A stretch of 64,000 nt of DNA from positions 80,454,670 to 80,518,669 of the forward strand of contig OZ021729.1 in assembly GCA_963978545.1 (NCBI GenBank), given 5' to 3'. The notes under the pieces were generated by a model. The model worked only from the letters and a program-made list of their open reading frames with translations, did not search any database and had not been told where the DNA came from. Shown in pieces: positions 21,947 to 32,905 of this stretch (within the stretch, counting starts at the first letter, position 1; each line of letters opens with the position of its first letter). The translations under genes were made by a program, and so were the position numbers. This stretch comes from Linyphia triangularis (Eukaryota > Arthropoda > Arachnida > Araneae > Linyphiidae).

Positions 21947-22633
21947 ATGACATCCACTGAAAAGAAGCCACATGGTTGTAGAATGTGTAGCAAAACATTT
22001 ACACAAAGTGATATTCTTAAACAACATGTCCTCATTCACACTGGAGAAAAGTCACATTGTTGTGCAGTGTGTAGCAAAACATTTGCTCAAATCCGGTACC
22101 TTAAACAGCATCTTCTCACTCATACTGGAGAAAAGCAACATTCTTGTGAAGTGTGTAGCAGAACATTTGTTCGAAGTCAGAATCTTAAAGCACATCTCCT
22201 CACTCACACTGGAGAAAAGCCGCATTCTTGTGCAATGTGTAGCAAAACATTTGCTCGAATTTGGGATCTTAAACAACACCTCCTCACTCACACTGGAGAA
22301 AAACCATATTCTTGTGAAGTGTGTAGCAAAACATTTGTTCGAAATAAAAATCTTCAACTTCACCTCCTCACTCACACTGGAGAAAAGCCACATTCATGTG
22401 ACGTGTGTAGTAAAACATTTGCTCAAATCGGGCATCTTAAACTACATCTCCTCACTCACTCTGGTGAAAAGCCATACTCTTGTGAATTGTGCAGTAAAAC
22501 ATTTGCACAAATCGGGCACCTTAATGATCATCTACTCTCGCATACTGGAGAAAGACCATATACTTGTGAATTTTGTTGCAAAACTTTTGCTCGAAGAAGT
22601 GATTGTAATAGGCACCTGCTTTCTCACATGTAA
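21947..22633 (+). CDS. C2H2 zinc-finger protein, copy 2 (8 fingers)
   Basis: 228 residues, MTSTEKKPHGC followed by eight C2H2 fingers with HTGEKP linkers and a terminal RRSDCNRHLLSHM. All eight CxxC and HxxxH pairs are intact. The coding exon follows a conserved acceptor (TTGATTGCAG ending 21687) and about 260 bp of 5' UTR that also aligns to the other copies. Helix regions are QSDILK, QIRYLK, RSQNLK, RIWDLK, RNKNLQ, QIGHLK, QIGHLN and RRSDCN. It has the fewest fingers of the three but the best preserved ends, so it may be the most ancestral in architecture. Probable nuclear DNA-binding protein; target unknown. Its long intron carries the nested transposon stack. Confidence 0.9.
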   Translation: MTSTEKKPHGCRMCSKTFTQSDILKQHVLIHTGEKSHCCAVCSKTFAQIRYLKQHLLTHTGEKQHSCEVCSRTFVRSQNLKAHLLTHTGEKPHSCAMCSKTFARIWDLKQHLLTHTGEKPYSCEVCSKTFVRNKNLQLHLLTHTGEKPHSCDVCSKTFAQIGHLKLHLLTHSGEKPYSCELCSKTFAQIGHLNDHLLSHTGERPYTCEFCCKTFARRSDCNRHLLSHM

Positions 22634-22729
22634 AAAATGTTGACATGATGTTTTGAATTAATAGTAAATTATTTTTTACAAACAAGTCTCCAGTATTTGA
22701 AGAAGCAGTTCCATTTTTAAAATCTTTTT

Positions 22730-23300
22730 ATTAACTTCGATTTTGTGTGGGTGTGTATGTTTGTTCCTGCCGCGCAAATATGCGGAGGCCTAATTAACCC
22801 ACTTATCGTTATCAAATCGGGTTGAACCTTAGCAAATAGATTCAATGTCGATGAGGTTGAATTATACCAAGTTTTAGGAGCTGTCATCAAAAGGCCGCTT
22901 GTTGCTTTGGAATACTAATAAACTAAATTGGCCATCATCCAATTGAACTGAAACTTAGAAACTTGTTTGGTACGCTTGTTTTCGTCAACAGTGCTCTCTA
23001 TCAAGTTTTGGGACTGCCATGCCAAAGCTGCTTTTACACATATTTGTATTGCCATAGTCTATCAACTTTTACTAACGTTCTTTTATCCAGATACCAAGCT
23101 GAATTCAAACATATTCAATTTGGCAATATATTATGACTGAAACCTTCTCCCTATTAAAGTTAACAAGGCAAAATCTTCGTTACTTAACTCACATTCTGTC
23201 ATCCAATCCAGCTGAATCTTAACAAATAGAGACAATGTATTTAATCAAGTTTTGAGTACAAAAAAGAAGACAGTAAATAGTTCAGAATGAATCTTTTGTT
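22730..23300 (+). repeat. Dispersed repeat shared with 63771-64000
   Basis: ATTAACTTCGATTTTGTGTG, GAGGCCTAATTAACCC, AGATTCAATGTCGATGA and GAATACTAATAAACTA recur at the end of the window in the same order and orientation. Unclassified; no coding frame. Confidence 0.7.
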
Positions 23301-23573
23301 CTTAGTGGTCAAACATTATAAAAATTCGCTTTGACTCGTACTATCGCACTCGTCAAATAAGCTATTTGCTTTGTTTGAAAAACTATTACTAGTTGCATAA
23401 ATCCCAACTAATTGCATAAATAACAATACAGCAACACGTCACCCAAATGATATTTCATTACTTGACACACAAAATAAAAATATTATTTGAAACAAAATTA
23501 TTATAAAATTATTTTACTTGATCATGAAAACATATTTTATATTCTCAATGTATGATTTTAATATATTTTGAGT
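23301..23573. other. Intergenic, nothing recognised
   Basis: AT-rich sequence between the dispersed repeat and the next hAT element. Confidence 0.4.
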
Positions 23574-23581
23574 GCTGGCAA

Positions 23582-25567
23582 CAGGGGCGGCTTAAAGGAC
23601 GTGCAAACTGTGCAACCGCACTGGGCGCCAGCGCCCGCTAGAGCGTCAATTTTTTTTTATTATTTTTTTTTTTTTAGCATTTTTTTTTTTTTTTTTTTGC
23701 GTTTTGGCAAATTTTGATTTATTTTTTTTGACCAATTTTGATTTTTTTTTTAAAACTAAAGTTCTTTAATCATTTCACTGGTAGATTTTCACAGTTTTTC
23801 ACTTGACTGAAACTATAAATATCATTAATCCCGGAACAAATTCTTGATGTTGGAATTTCATTTGCTCAGATTTCGATTAGTGAGTGAGTGATATATGTCC
23901 CTTTTTACGTATAAGTGTAAGAGAGCATTTTGTGTTTCAGAAAATGAGAACTGAAAAGGGGTTTGAAAAGATGATTGTTGATGCCATAGAAATGGCGGAA
24001 ATAATAGAAACCGAGCCAATATTTTCAACGGAAATCGAAATTCGTCCAAGAAAACATACTCGCCAGTTCAACTACGAGTCTGCCGGCAATGGCATTCTAG
24101 ATTCAAAAGAGGCCTTCAAAATTAACTTCTTTTTTTGCATATTGGATCAAATATTAAGTTCATTGGAGGAACGATTTTCTCAACTAAATGCACACAATGA
24201 TATATTTGGATTTGTATACAATTTAACGTCGATCGAAACTTCTTCAAATGAAAAAAACGATCTTTTAAAGAAATGATCTGACTTACAAATTGCTTTGACA
24301 GATGGAGCTTCTTCTGATATTGACGGCTTACAATTGTATCAAGAACTTTTGGTCCTTCTTTCATTATTGCTTGCTAAGTATCCGAAAGGGCCGTTTGAGA
24401 TGTTGAAATATTTAACAACTAATAGTCTGCGTAAAAACTTTCCCAACTTCATAATTGCCTTAAGAATTACCGACTCTAACAGGAAGCATCGCTACCGGGA
24501 AAAAAAGTTTTTCAAAATTAAAATTAATTAAAAACTATTTAAGGTCAACAATGTCCCACGAACATTTAGTTGGACTGGCAAGATATTGACACCCCCAAAC
24601 CGTTATCAAAGATTTTTCAGAAAAAAAAGCTAGGAAAGTTCTATTCTAATTTTTTTTATTGTTAATGTTCAGGATCAAAAATTATTATTATATTTGTAAA
24701 TGATTTGTTATTTCTTGTACAGTATTTTTCTTGCAGTATATATTTTCTACAGTTATTTTTAGTACAATAAATGATTATTAGTACAATAAATGAAATATTT
24801 TTAGTACAGTAACATTTAGTGAAATTATACTTGTGATATTTTGTTCTATGATTATATATGTTCCATATCTATAGTATTTGTTGTCTATGTTTCGTATTTT
24901 GCTCAAAAAGTTGCATTTTAATTTATTTATTTTAAATAACTGACTTATAATATTATAAATTTATAGTAATTTTCTTAAATGATTACTTGTATAGGATTTT
25001 GATTTACTTTTGTACATTTTGGATATGGCAGTTGGTTTTATCTTTTTGGAAAGTTTGTATATTTACCTTGATTTTTCAGTAAATGTTTTTTTCCCTTCAA
25101 ATGAATGTTATGCAAGAGATACAATTTTTCATTCCGTTATACATAATCACTTTTATCCTTAAGGTGTGTCCTGTTGAAATTCTTTGTAAGCGGGTATATT
25201 GTATCATTCGATTTCTAAAAAAACAAATTTTTGATATTATTCTTATTATAGTTATAGAATTAAGTATCACATGAAACTACTATAAAAAAAAAGGTAAGTC
25301 AATGCGGTTTTTATATCCAGGAATGTCAATGTAACGCATTTTCTCGTAAATTTAATTTATTATGCAAGTTTTATTAACACTTAGAAAAAAAGGTACACTA
25401 AATTTTATAGCAAATTATGGAGGAATCAAAATTGTTCTGTGGCTAATGTATTTAAAATTTGCGGGATTTTGTCCAATTTTTTTTTTTTTTTTTTGGGTGG
25501 GAGGGGGGAATCAAGGGAGCCAAAAAAAAATTTGCACAGGTATAAAACTTACCTTGGGCCACCCCTA
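23582..25567 (+). mobile_element. hAT element with ZMYM1-like transposase relic, 8-bp duplication GCTGGCAA
   Basis: Left end CAGGGGCGGCTTAAAGGACG; right end in reverse TAGGGGTGGCCCAAGGTAAG. Flanked by identical GCTGGCAA at 23574-23581 and 25568-25575. It contains the transposase relic 23944-24645 in plus orientation and T-rich stretches at both sides. Confidence 0.85.
23944..24645 (+). pseudogene. hAT transposase C-terminal half (ZMYM1-like family)
   Basis: Reads MRTEKGFEKMIVDAIEMAE, PRKHTRQFNYES, KINFFFCILDQILSSLEERF, then after one in-frame TGA at 24274 continues LTDGASSDIDGLQLYQEL and PNFIIALRITDSN. A single frameshift near 24500 leads to SFSKLKLIKNYLRSTMS, EHLVGLAR and FSEKKARKVLF. The order matches the C-terminal region of ZMYM1-like hAT transposases, ending in the hATC dimerisation motif (SFSKLKLIK..LRSTM). 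The N-terminal BED/TTF zinc finger and the first part of the catalytic domain are missing. One stop and one frameshift show a fairly young relic. Confidence 0.75.
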
Positions 25568-25575
25568 GCTGGCAA

Positions 25576-27735
25576 CAACTTTTAGCCAGTTTAAATAATT
25601 CCTCCTGTAGAATTGGTTGTTGGCCATCATCATATTGAGTTAAATTTGTGAGCCTCAGCACAATCATCGTCAACTTTTACTTTGCAGATACTTTTTCTTT
25701 TGCAGGCATATTATCTGTTATATTTACCGGTTTGTGGTTAACTGCTCAAGTTGTTATTACTATTTTTTTTTTTTTTTTTTGTAGCTAAGTATAATAGTTT
25801 AATATTCAATTATTTCATTAATTTTATTGCTTTTATATTGTTTTCGAACTTCATGGCTTGGTGATACTAGAGTTTTATATTACTTAGGTGATACGTTTTT
25901 ACATTTGTCAAAATATCCATGCACAACTAGATCTTCACTTTAGTTCCATGTGGCTATCCTTTCTTTTTGAAACGTGCAACTTGCACAGTATGAATGAAAT
26001 GTTCAAATCATTTGTAAAAGTTAGCAGTGTGTGAAGAAAAAGTCTTAAGTGGCAGTCTCTGAAATTATTTATTAAATTACTAGGGGGAGGTACATGGAGC
26101 AGATAGCAATGGATTACAGATGGAAAAGCTCTGATATGAACAAAACTCTCACAAGAAGGTGAAATGTGGGAAAGTTATATTGATTGAACGTCAAGATTAT
26201 AAAGAGAAGACCTGTGTTTTGGAAAGAAAAATTAGATGAAAAGATTATACTAAAATAGGTTTGTCATTGCATATCATCCTGACAAAAATGCTTCCTGAGA
26301 ATTAAAAAGTGGTTGCAAAATTTACGCGATGTAAAAAAACTCGAAAGAAATTTTGAAAGTTTTTTTTTTAAATTTAAATTTGAAAATCTAACTGTAAGTG
26401 AAGGTGGATGGTGGCCATCCATGTTGACATAAAGTAGTTACAGACCATTAACATGCGCGAAATAAGAGTTTCCAGTTGACTCCATCCGACGACTTGTGTA
26501 CCGTAAAATGGGCTGAATCGGAACGAAACTTCATGAAATTACAAAGACATTATTTTATACAAATAAAGCAGTTTTATTAATCATATATACTTTTTATTTG
26601 GCTAACGTGTTTGGAATCTTGGAACATTTTATGTGGTTTTCAACGCTGTTTTTTTTTTTTTTTTTTTTTTAATATTTAAACAACGTACATACAATCCAGT
26701 AAGTTTTAACCTCCCCAAAACTTATCCCGTAATTACTAACAGGTACTTTTTTATAGACTTGACTAATATATTTTCAGATACGGCGTATAGACATCCACAA
26801 CAGCATGCCATACTTAATTTAACTTGATTTTAAAAACTTTTTACTAAACGAAATTTATGTTTTATCTTGTCTCAATTTTGAGATGTACGGAGTGAATCGG
26901 AACACATGAAAGAGGTATTAAAAAGTGGTTTTTGGCAAGATTATGTTCCACACTAGATTCAATGACTGAAGAAGAGTCTAAGTACTCCCTTCAAGATAGT
27001 AATCAAAATTGCAGGCTTGAATAAATGTTAGAAGATGAGCCTATAGTTTCCGCGTGGCAGAAAACCCAGTTGTTTTTCTCCAGATGACTTAGTTATCTTC
27101 AAGGTATATGGTAAAACGCAATCTATATGTATGAAAGACTCTTTGTGAGCAATGTTTTACATCCACAAGATTATTGGTATACAAGCGTGTTTTACAAAAA
27201 GCGCCCATATTGATGAAGGGATTTTCTGGAACAAATGATGAGGATGCCTTTTGCCTTTCACAAGATCTTTTAAAGAATTTGTAGTCATACGGCGCACAAA
27301 CATAAAGTAGATTTACTATTTGGATGCGAAACAAATTTGTTTTGACAATATTTGATAACAACAATTTTGTCTGTCACATTAAAGGATTTTTGTATGATAA
27401 TTTTGTGTTATCACTACAACGTTGCAATTTTGTTTATTCACTAGAGTGCATTAATACTTGTTTTTTCAACACCCTGTAAACGTTTAAATAAGATCAGACA
27501 TAAATTGAGGGACTAAAAAGCAAAGGGGTCTAAGCGACATTTCTTAATTTTTGAGAAAATACATTTTAAAGTTTCTTATTTATATTACATTTTATGCAAA
27601 CTAGTGATAACTTTATTTCGGTGGTTAGTATTTAAGCAACAAATAATTTTCCTAAAATTTAATTCAAATAAAAAACTTTAAAGTGTATTTTCTCAAAAGT
27701 TGATTCCTTAAAAAAGGTAAGACCTAAGTTTGTGA
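25576..27735. other. Intergenic / unit boundary, no gene recognised
   Basis: Includes poly-T tracts at 25763 and 26648. Two direct words resembling CTGAATCGGAACGAA (about 26513 and 26892) suggest a decayed element. A 91-codon minus-strand open frame at 27089-27364 has no family I recognise. Confidence 0.35.
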
Positions 27736-27739
27736 ACGA

Positions 27740-27970
27740 TCTTATAAAATAATATGTAGTTGACTCTGACGTCACCAGCATAAATCTTATTGCCCTCTAT
27801 AAGCAGGAGTAGTTCTTTTTAGTAGTTGGCATCTTGGCATTCATGCAGAAGGAAAAGGAAAACTAAATTTTTGTCGTCTACATGACCTACCTAACTATTG
27901 TTATTTCCTTAAATTTAAATAGTTGTAGAGAAAACTTTCTAAAAACGCAAATGCTGCAGAAGTTGTTAAG
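27740..27970 (+). promoter_or_regulatory. Upstream block and first exon of zinc-finger copy 3
   Basis: ATGTAGTTGACTCTGACGTC followed by ACCAGCATAAATCTTATTGC holds a perfect CRE palindrome TGACGTCA; the following TTGGCATTCATGCAG and GAGAAAACTTTCT match copy 1. The block ends TGTTAAG followed by GTATTCTTTTTT, the same donor as in copy 1. The downstream duplicated block survives only to about 28230. Confidence 0.5.
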
Positions 27971-28945
27971 GTATTCTTTTTTATTTTTTCTTGGAGCATT
28001 TTTGATCTGCATTTTAGCACCATTACTAAGATTCTTTATTGATTACCAAATCTTGTGAACTTTCATTGTAAAAAGCTATTTTATACGAAATAGGATTAAA
28101 AAGAATACTTTTTGCTCTTCAGTTTATGCTTTTAGGTTGATGACTATTCTTGAGATAGTAAAAATGAGGATTTTGCAAGTTTTGTAGAAAGTGTAACAAA
28201 AAAGCTAAATCAAGTACATAAGAGTATAAGGAAGTATTTTGGTTAAAAGGAAAAAATGCGTCGTGTGGTGGCACTTGGCAATTTCCGCAAAACGTGAACA
28301 ATGGCGAACTCCGCAGATTGGCTCCGCGACAAGATAAGCAAACTTGTAATTTTTACTTTTATGAAATAATTTGTTTTATTGTACCTACCAAACTATTTTT
28401 CTCACTAAAAACCACTTTTGTGAAAAATGTGCTCAATAACTCTCTCTAAAATGCAGTATATACACGTAATTAGTTTTAAAATGTTATATCTCTTTCTATT
28501 GCAATTTATATCTGTTTGAAAAAATTACAATATATATATATATTTAAAAAATGTTGTGTACTTCAGCAATTTTTTGCATTAGTTCTGATAATCAGTTTAA
28601 ATGACCAACCAATTGTAAATAAGATACAAGTGGTTATACTTGTTTTATAAAAGTTGTTAATTAATAGAATGTTCCTTACAAACTTAGGATTTACTCAGTT
28701 GTGGAATAATGGAACCGAATGAAAGTTAGAAAATAAGAGCAAAAATTAAATTCATCCCCTGTATTTATAAATGCAGGTTCTTTGTCACTCTGATACCCAA
28801 AACAGAATATTTCTCATTGTCATGAACTTATGCATAAATATAACTTGTTAACTATTTCATAATTTAGTCGCTAATGTTAGCTCCCGATTGAAAAGCAATA
28901 CAATCAAACACTGTGTTCAAAAAATCCGAACCTGACTAGAAAACA
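27971..28945. other. Intron of zinc-finger copy 3
   Basis: 28046-28230 aligns with 5270-5460 of unit 1, then similarity breaks off: the second 5' exon seen in copies 1 and 2 is not found. 28270-28310 resembles the short repeat at 2720-2775. Confidence 0.4.
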
Positions 28946-29408
28946 CCAATGAGGAACTTTCACGTTTTTTGGTTTTATTTTTAATTAAAAATAGAGAAAA
29001 ATTCATGAAAAACAATACAATTCTTTCAAAAATTTGAGCTCGGATAGATAGTTAAAAAATATTTAGTTTTTCACTTTGCAATTTGGCGAGAAAAAGCCAC
29101 TTTTGCGTGAAACGTCAACGCGCAGATAATGAACCAGTCTAAAACCTGTTTTAGACGAGGAATGAGTGAGGTTTCACCTTCGTTTTGCGACTTTATCTCT
29201 GCGTAGCCATGTCACGGTTTTTTTATGCGTTTTTGGTCACAGGACTTTTGCTTTGATTTCGGCTAATTTCAAACTCGATTTTTGATTAATTGAAAGCATA
29301 AAGAAAAAAAATAATTGCACTGCTCAAATATTGATTGAAATATTGTTGGATAACACTAGAAAATACAAAAAATATTCATTTTCCTCACTTGTGCAAGTTC
29401 CTCATTGG
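28946..29408. mobile_element. MITE with CCAATGAGGAACTT ends
   Basis: Left end CCAATGAGGAACTTTCAC, right end in reverse CCAATGAGGAACTTGCAC. A smaller palindrome lies near the centre (GTCTAAAACCTGTTTTAGAC). No coding sequence and no clear target duplication; superfamily unassigned. Confidence 0.7.
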
Positions 29409-30011
29409 CTCTTAATATAATCTCATAAGATTTAAAAAATAGAGATTATACTTTAATTTATCTCATAAAATAAATGCAGTGAAAAATAAACTGAGGACAA
29501 GGGGTTGAAACAAAAATGTTAAAAGTTTATTTATAACATAATCAATACTACTACCTCACTGGCAGTCAGAAACCATCTGCCCTGTTTCACAAGAAACTTT
29601 TTCTTATATAAGAAATAAATTTGCATATTACAAAGAAATGCATGCCGGAAAAAATACCACAGTTGACCAATCAAAATTCAGAAACACCCAACACAAATAT
29701 TATTAAACTTTCAAGGAAGAAGCCATACAACTCAACTTAAAACTTTAGCTGAAGCAAAAGGTAAACAATAGTTTTGAAAAGTGGGCGGTTCACTCATGGC
29801 ACAGGTTGGGAAAAAGTATGAAGACAGGTACATTAACAAGTAAGTTAAATAAGCTGTTTATCTAACAGCTCTAATTTTTCAATTCTTCTACCTTGTTATA
29901 AAATGATTTCTCTTGCAAGTGATCACTTGAAAAGCAAAATAACTGATTTTACATGTGACAACTCAAATATAATTGCTTGAATGTTTCTAAAGAAGTATTT
30001 CTTGATTGCAG
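29409..30011. other. Intron end before the coding exon of zinc-finger copy 3
   Basis: No gene. The last about 120 bases (GTGATCACTTGAAAAGCAAA to TTGATTGCAG at 30011) are conserved with copies 1 and 2. Confidence 0.5.
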
Positions 30012-30245
30012 GCAAGGGGAAATGTTCAAGCATATGAAGAGTCATCAATGTTTCTTCCTACTGTCCAGATGAAAACCACAAAAGAGTTATTGACACAAAT
30101 GAAAAAACGAATGTGAACTACCGAGAGGAAAATTTGCAGGCATATACTTACTCTCCTAAGAAAACATTTTCTGTTTGCTTTGTGCAACAATCCTCTGAAA
30201 AGAAACCTTTTTGTTGTGAAAAGTGAAGCAAAACATTTTCTCAAA
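30012..30245 (+). pseudogene. 5' UTR and degenerate first finger of zinc-finger copy 3
   Basis: Start of the coding exon. At 30187-30245 the DNA still encodes an SSEKKPFCCEK-like finger start, but the second Cys region is interrupted by TGA, a later TGA follows, and the conserved ATG before SSEKKP (as in copies 1 and 2) has become ACA. The frame then shifts into that of the retained fingers. Confidence 0.65.
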
Positions 30246-31343
30246 ATGAGTCTTGAACAACAACACCTCACACACACTGAAGAAAAGCCACATTGTTGCG
30301 AGGTGTGCAGCGAGGCATTTTCTGGACTCGAAGCCCTTAAAGAACATCTATTCACACACTCTAGAGAAAAGCCCTTCTTTTGTGAGTTGTGCGGCAAAAC
30401 ATTTACTCGAAGTCAGAATCTTAAACGACATCTTCTTGTTCACGCTGGAAGAAAGCCACATTCTTGTGGAGTGTGTAACAAAACATTTGCTCGTGTCCAG
30501 CAACTTGAAACACATTTCCTTTCTCACACTGGAGAAAAGCCACATTCTTGTGAAGTGTGTGGCAAAACATTTGCTCGAAGTGAGAGTGTGAAACAGCACC
30601 TCCTCACTCACACTGGTGAAAAACCACATTCTTGTGAAATGTGTGGCAAAACCTTTTCTCGAATCGGACATCTTAAACAGCATATCCTCATTCACACTGG
30701 AGAAAAGCCACATTCTTGTGAAGTGTGTGGCAAGACATTTGTTCGAAGTGAGAGTGTGAAACGGCACGTCCTCACTCACACTGGAGAAAAACCACATTCT
30801 TGTGAAGTGTGTAGCAAAACCTTTTCTAGAATCGAACTCCTTAATTTACATATCCTCTCTCACACTGTAGAAAAGCCATATTCTTGTGAAGTGTGTAGCA
30901 AAACATTTGCTCAAATTGGGCGCCTTAAAACACATTTCCTTATTCACACTGGAGAAAAGCCACATTCTTGTGAAGTGTGTAGCAAAACATTTACACGAAG
31001 CAAGGATCTTAAAATTCACCTCCTCACTCACACAGGAGAAAAGCCACATTCTTGTGACTTGTGTAGTAAAACCTTTGCTCAAATCGGCCACCTTAAACTA
31101 CACCTCCTCACTCACTCGGGAAAAAAACCACATTCTTGTAAATTTTGCTTTAAAACATTTGCTCAAAGTGGACACCTTAGAGATCATATTCTCAGTCACA
31201 CTGGAGAAAAACCACATACTTGCGAATTGTGTAGCAAAAGTTTTGCTCGAAGAAGTGATTTTAATCGTCACCTGCTTTCTCACAGTGGCAGCTTGTGGAA
31301 TACAGCAACGCAGCAGGAAAATGATTTTAAAACATGGAAATAG
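30246..31343 (+). CDS. C2H2 zinc-finger protein, copy 3 (12 fingers)
   Basis: 365 residues from ATG 30246 (MSLEQQHLTHTEEKPHCC). Twelve C2H2 fingers follow, all with intact Cys and His pairs; most linkers are HTGEKPH, with variants HTEEKP, HSREKP, HAGRKP, HTVEKP and HSGKKP. The open frame extends back to ATG 30180, but those extra codons come from the shifted remains of an older finger, so the downstream start is preferred. The terminal finger RRSDFNRHLLSH matches copy 2 and is followed by 19 extra residues (SGSLWNTATQQENDFKTWK) ending just before a SINE. Helices include RSQNLK, RSESVK (twice), RIGHLK, RIELLN, QIGRLK, RSKDLK, QIGHLK and QSGHLR. Probable nuclear DNA-binding protein. Confidence 0.85.
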   Translation: MSLEQQHLTHTEEKPHCCEVCSEAFSGLEALKEHLFTHSREKPFFCELCGKTFTRSQNLKRHLLVHAGRKPHSCGVCNKTFARVQQLETHFLSHTGEKPHSCEVCGKTFARSESVKQHLLTHTGEKPHSCEMCGKTFSRIGHLKQHILIHTGEKPHSCEVCGKTFVRSESVKRHVLTHTGEKPHSCEVCSKTFSRIELLNLHILSHTVEKPYSCEVCSKTFAQIGRLKTHFLIHTGEKPHSCEVCSKTFTRSKDLKIHLLTHTGEKPHSCDLCSKTFAQIGHLKLHLLTHSGKKPHSCKFCFKTFAQSGHLRDHILSHTGEKPHTCELCSKSFARRSDFNRHLLSHSGSLWNTATQQENDFKTWK

Positions 31344-31351
31344 AAAGGATA

Positions 31352-31815
31352 TGATGGGCAGCGTAACCCAGTCGTGAGAGTATCGTTCTTGCAACTAGAA
31401 GGTTGCGAGTTCGGGCCTGGGACCAATTAAAGACCGCTGTGTTCGCTAATGGTGACTGGAGCACGTTAAATCAGTCGTGGGCGCAAAGTCCTCCAAGTTC
31501 CCATGCAAATCAATACCTCTGGGGGCGGCAAAACCAAGCCTTCTGCTGGAATCTTCTGCTTGGTATTGCCTCTAAAATTAAGAAGTTGCACATACGGTCA
31601 GTAGTGCTGCCATCTATCGGGTAGCCACCGAAATGAGGCAGAAATGAACTCTTCGGTGGCTATAGGTAGACTTGCGCACTCCCTCTCACGAGTGTGCGCT
31701 TACATCCTGTGCAGTACTGCCCACTACCGATCTGTACGGGATATGGGGTTAGTACAAAATGCTTAAGCTGAGGTGCCTTAGTCCCCATACTCCTTGATAA
31801 GAAAAAGAGAAGAAG
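31352..31815 (+). mobile_element. tRNA-derived SINE
   Basis: Begins GATGGGCAGCGTAACCCAGT; the A-box-like TAACCCAGTCGTGAGAG is at 31364-31380 and the B-box-like GAGTTCGGGCC at 31407-31417, the spacing expected of a tRNA-like RNA polymerase III promoter. A non-tRNA body follows and ends in an A-rich tail at about 31798-31815. A 73-codon open frame inside it is incidental. Confidence 0.7.
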
Positions 31816-32472
31816 AAAAATATGATATAATTGCAAAATACAGGGATGAGAGTGATCAGAGAGCAGAAAGGAGGAAATCCAAAAATTCTTTAAAAAAGCT
31901 TTCGGAAGGAATACACAAAAATTCAACAAAAAAGTATGCAGGAAGGATGATTCAATAATTTTAAAGATACAATGATATTTCTCATAGTATATAATAATTA
32001 CATTCAAAATATTAGGAGTTTGTGAAGTAATCTGCGAGGAAAGGGGAGCTAAGAGAGAAAATCTTTTGTTTAGATATGAGGAAAAATATACTTTTTGCAG
32101 GAAAAACTGGTTTGGTTAAGAAAAATGCAGATCCTTGAAACAGGGACAAAGAGAAGGAATGCTACATAAAAAACAAAAAAAAAAGAGGAAAACTCTCATC
32201 CCTGAAAATACATGAAAACAATATTTTGAAAAACTTTTCCAGGAGCAGTAAACAAAATAGGACGAGTGGCAAAATATTTCGAACATCTGCTAAAAATAAA
32301 CATTAAAGAAACTTCCATAAACTTTGAAATATGTTTTTTTCTAAATATTAGGAATATATATGTATTTCATAATATTTATATTGCACTCTTCCATATTTTC
32401 GTTTCTGAATTTGCCATACCATGACACCTAATACAGACTTATCGTTTCTTTGTTAAAATTTTTGCCATTATT
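31816..32472. other. Intergenic, nothing recognised
   Basis: A-rich sequence; a plus-strand shadow frame only. Confidence 0.4.
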
Positions 32473-32905
32473 CAGGGTGGCCACAAAATCCAGGAAAAAA
32501 AGTTCCCTGATTTCATTGACAGATTTCTAAAAAATTCCCTGATTTTAGGGCAAACTTTTTTTTTTAAATTTCCCCAATTTTCTTAGGTTTTCCAGATATC
32601 TAGACACCTTGATCAAATAGAACATGTATGCTAAAGAGATAATATGCAATTTTTTAAAAAATAGTTTTGCTGGTAATGAAAAGTGTAAATTATTCCATAA
32701 AATAAACTTCTAATGGCTTACCACTACAAATCTCCATGTAAATAGCGCCAAAATATGGATAAACGTGCCTTTAAAAATACAAAATTTTCCTGGTTTTCAT
32801 TAAATTTTAAAAAGTTCCCTGACATTTCCCTGATTTTTTCCAGAATCAGAAAGCTCCTTGACATTTCTCTGATTTCCAGGTTTTCCCGGTTCTGTGGCCA
32901 CTCTG
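32473..32905. mobile_element. hAT-type MITE (CAGGGTGGCCACA ends)
   Basis: Left CAGGGTGGCCACAAAATCCA, right in reverse CAGAGTGGCCACAGAACCGG. The interior repeats AAAAATTCCCTGATTTT-like and TTCCCTGA words typical of this widespread MITE type. Flanks share only ATTATT/TTATT, so the target duplication is imprecise. Confidence 0.75.

Noticed and set aside
30348..30797. 149-codon minus-strand frame opposite zinc-finger copy 3
   Set aside because: Antisense shadow of the 84-bp finger repeat; the same kind of shadow occurs opposite copies 1 and 2.
31403..31624. 73-codon frame after zinc-finger copy 3
   Set aside because: Lies within the tRNA-derived SINE body.
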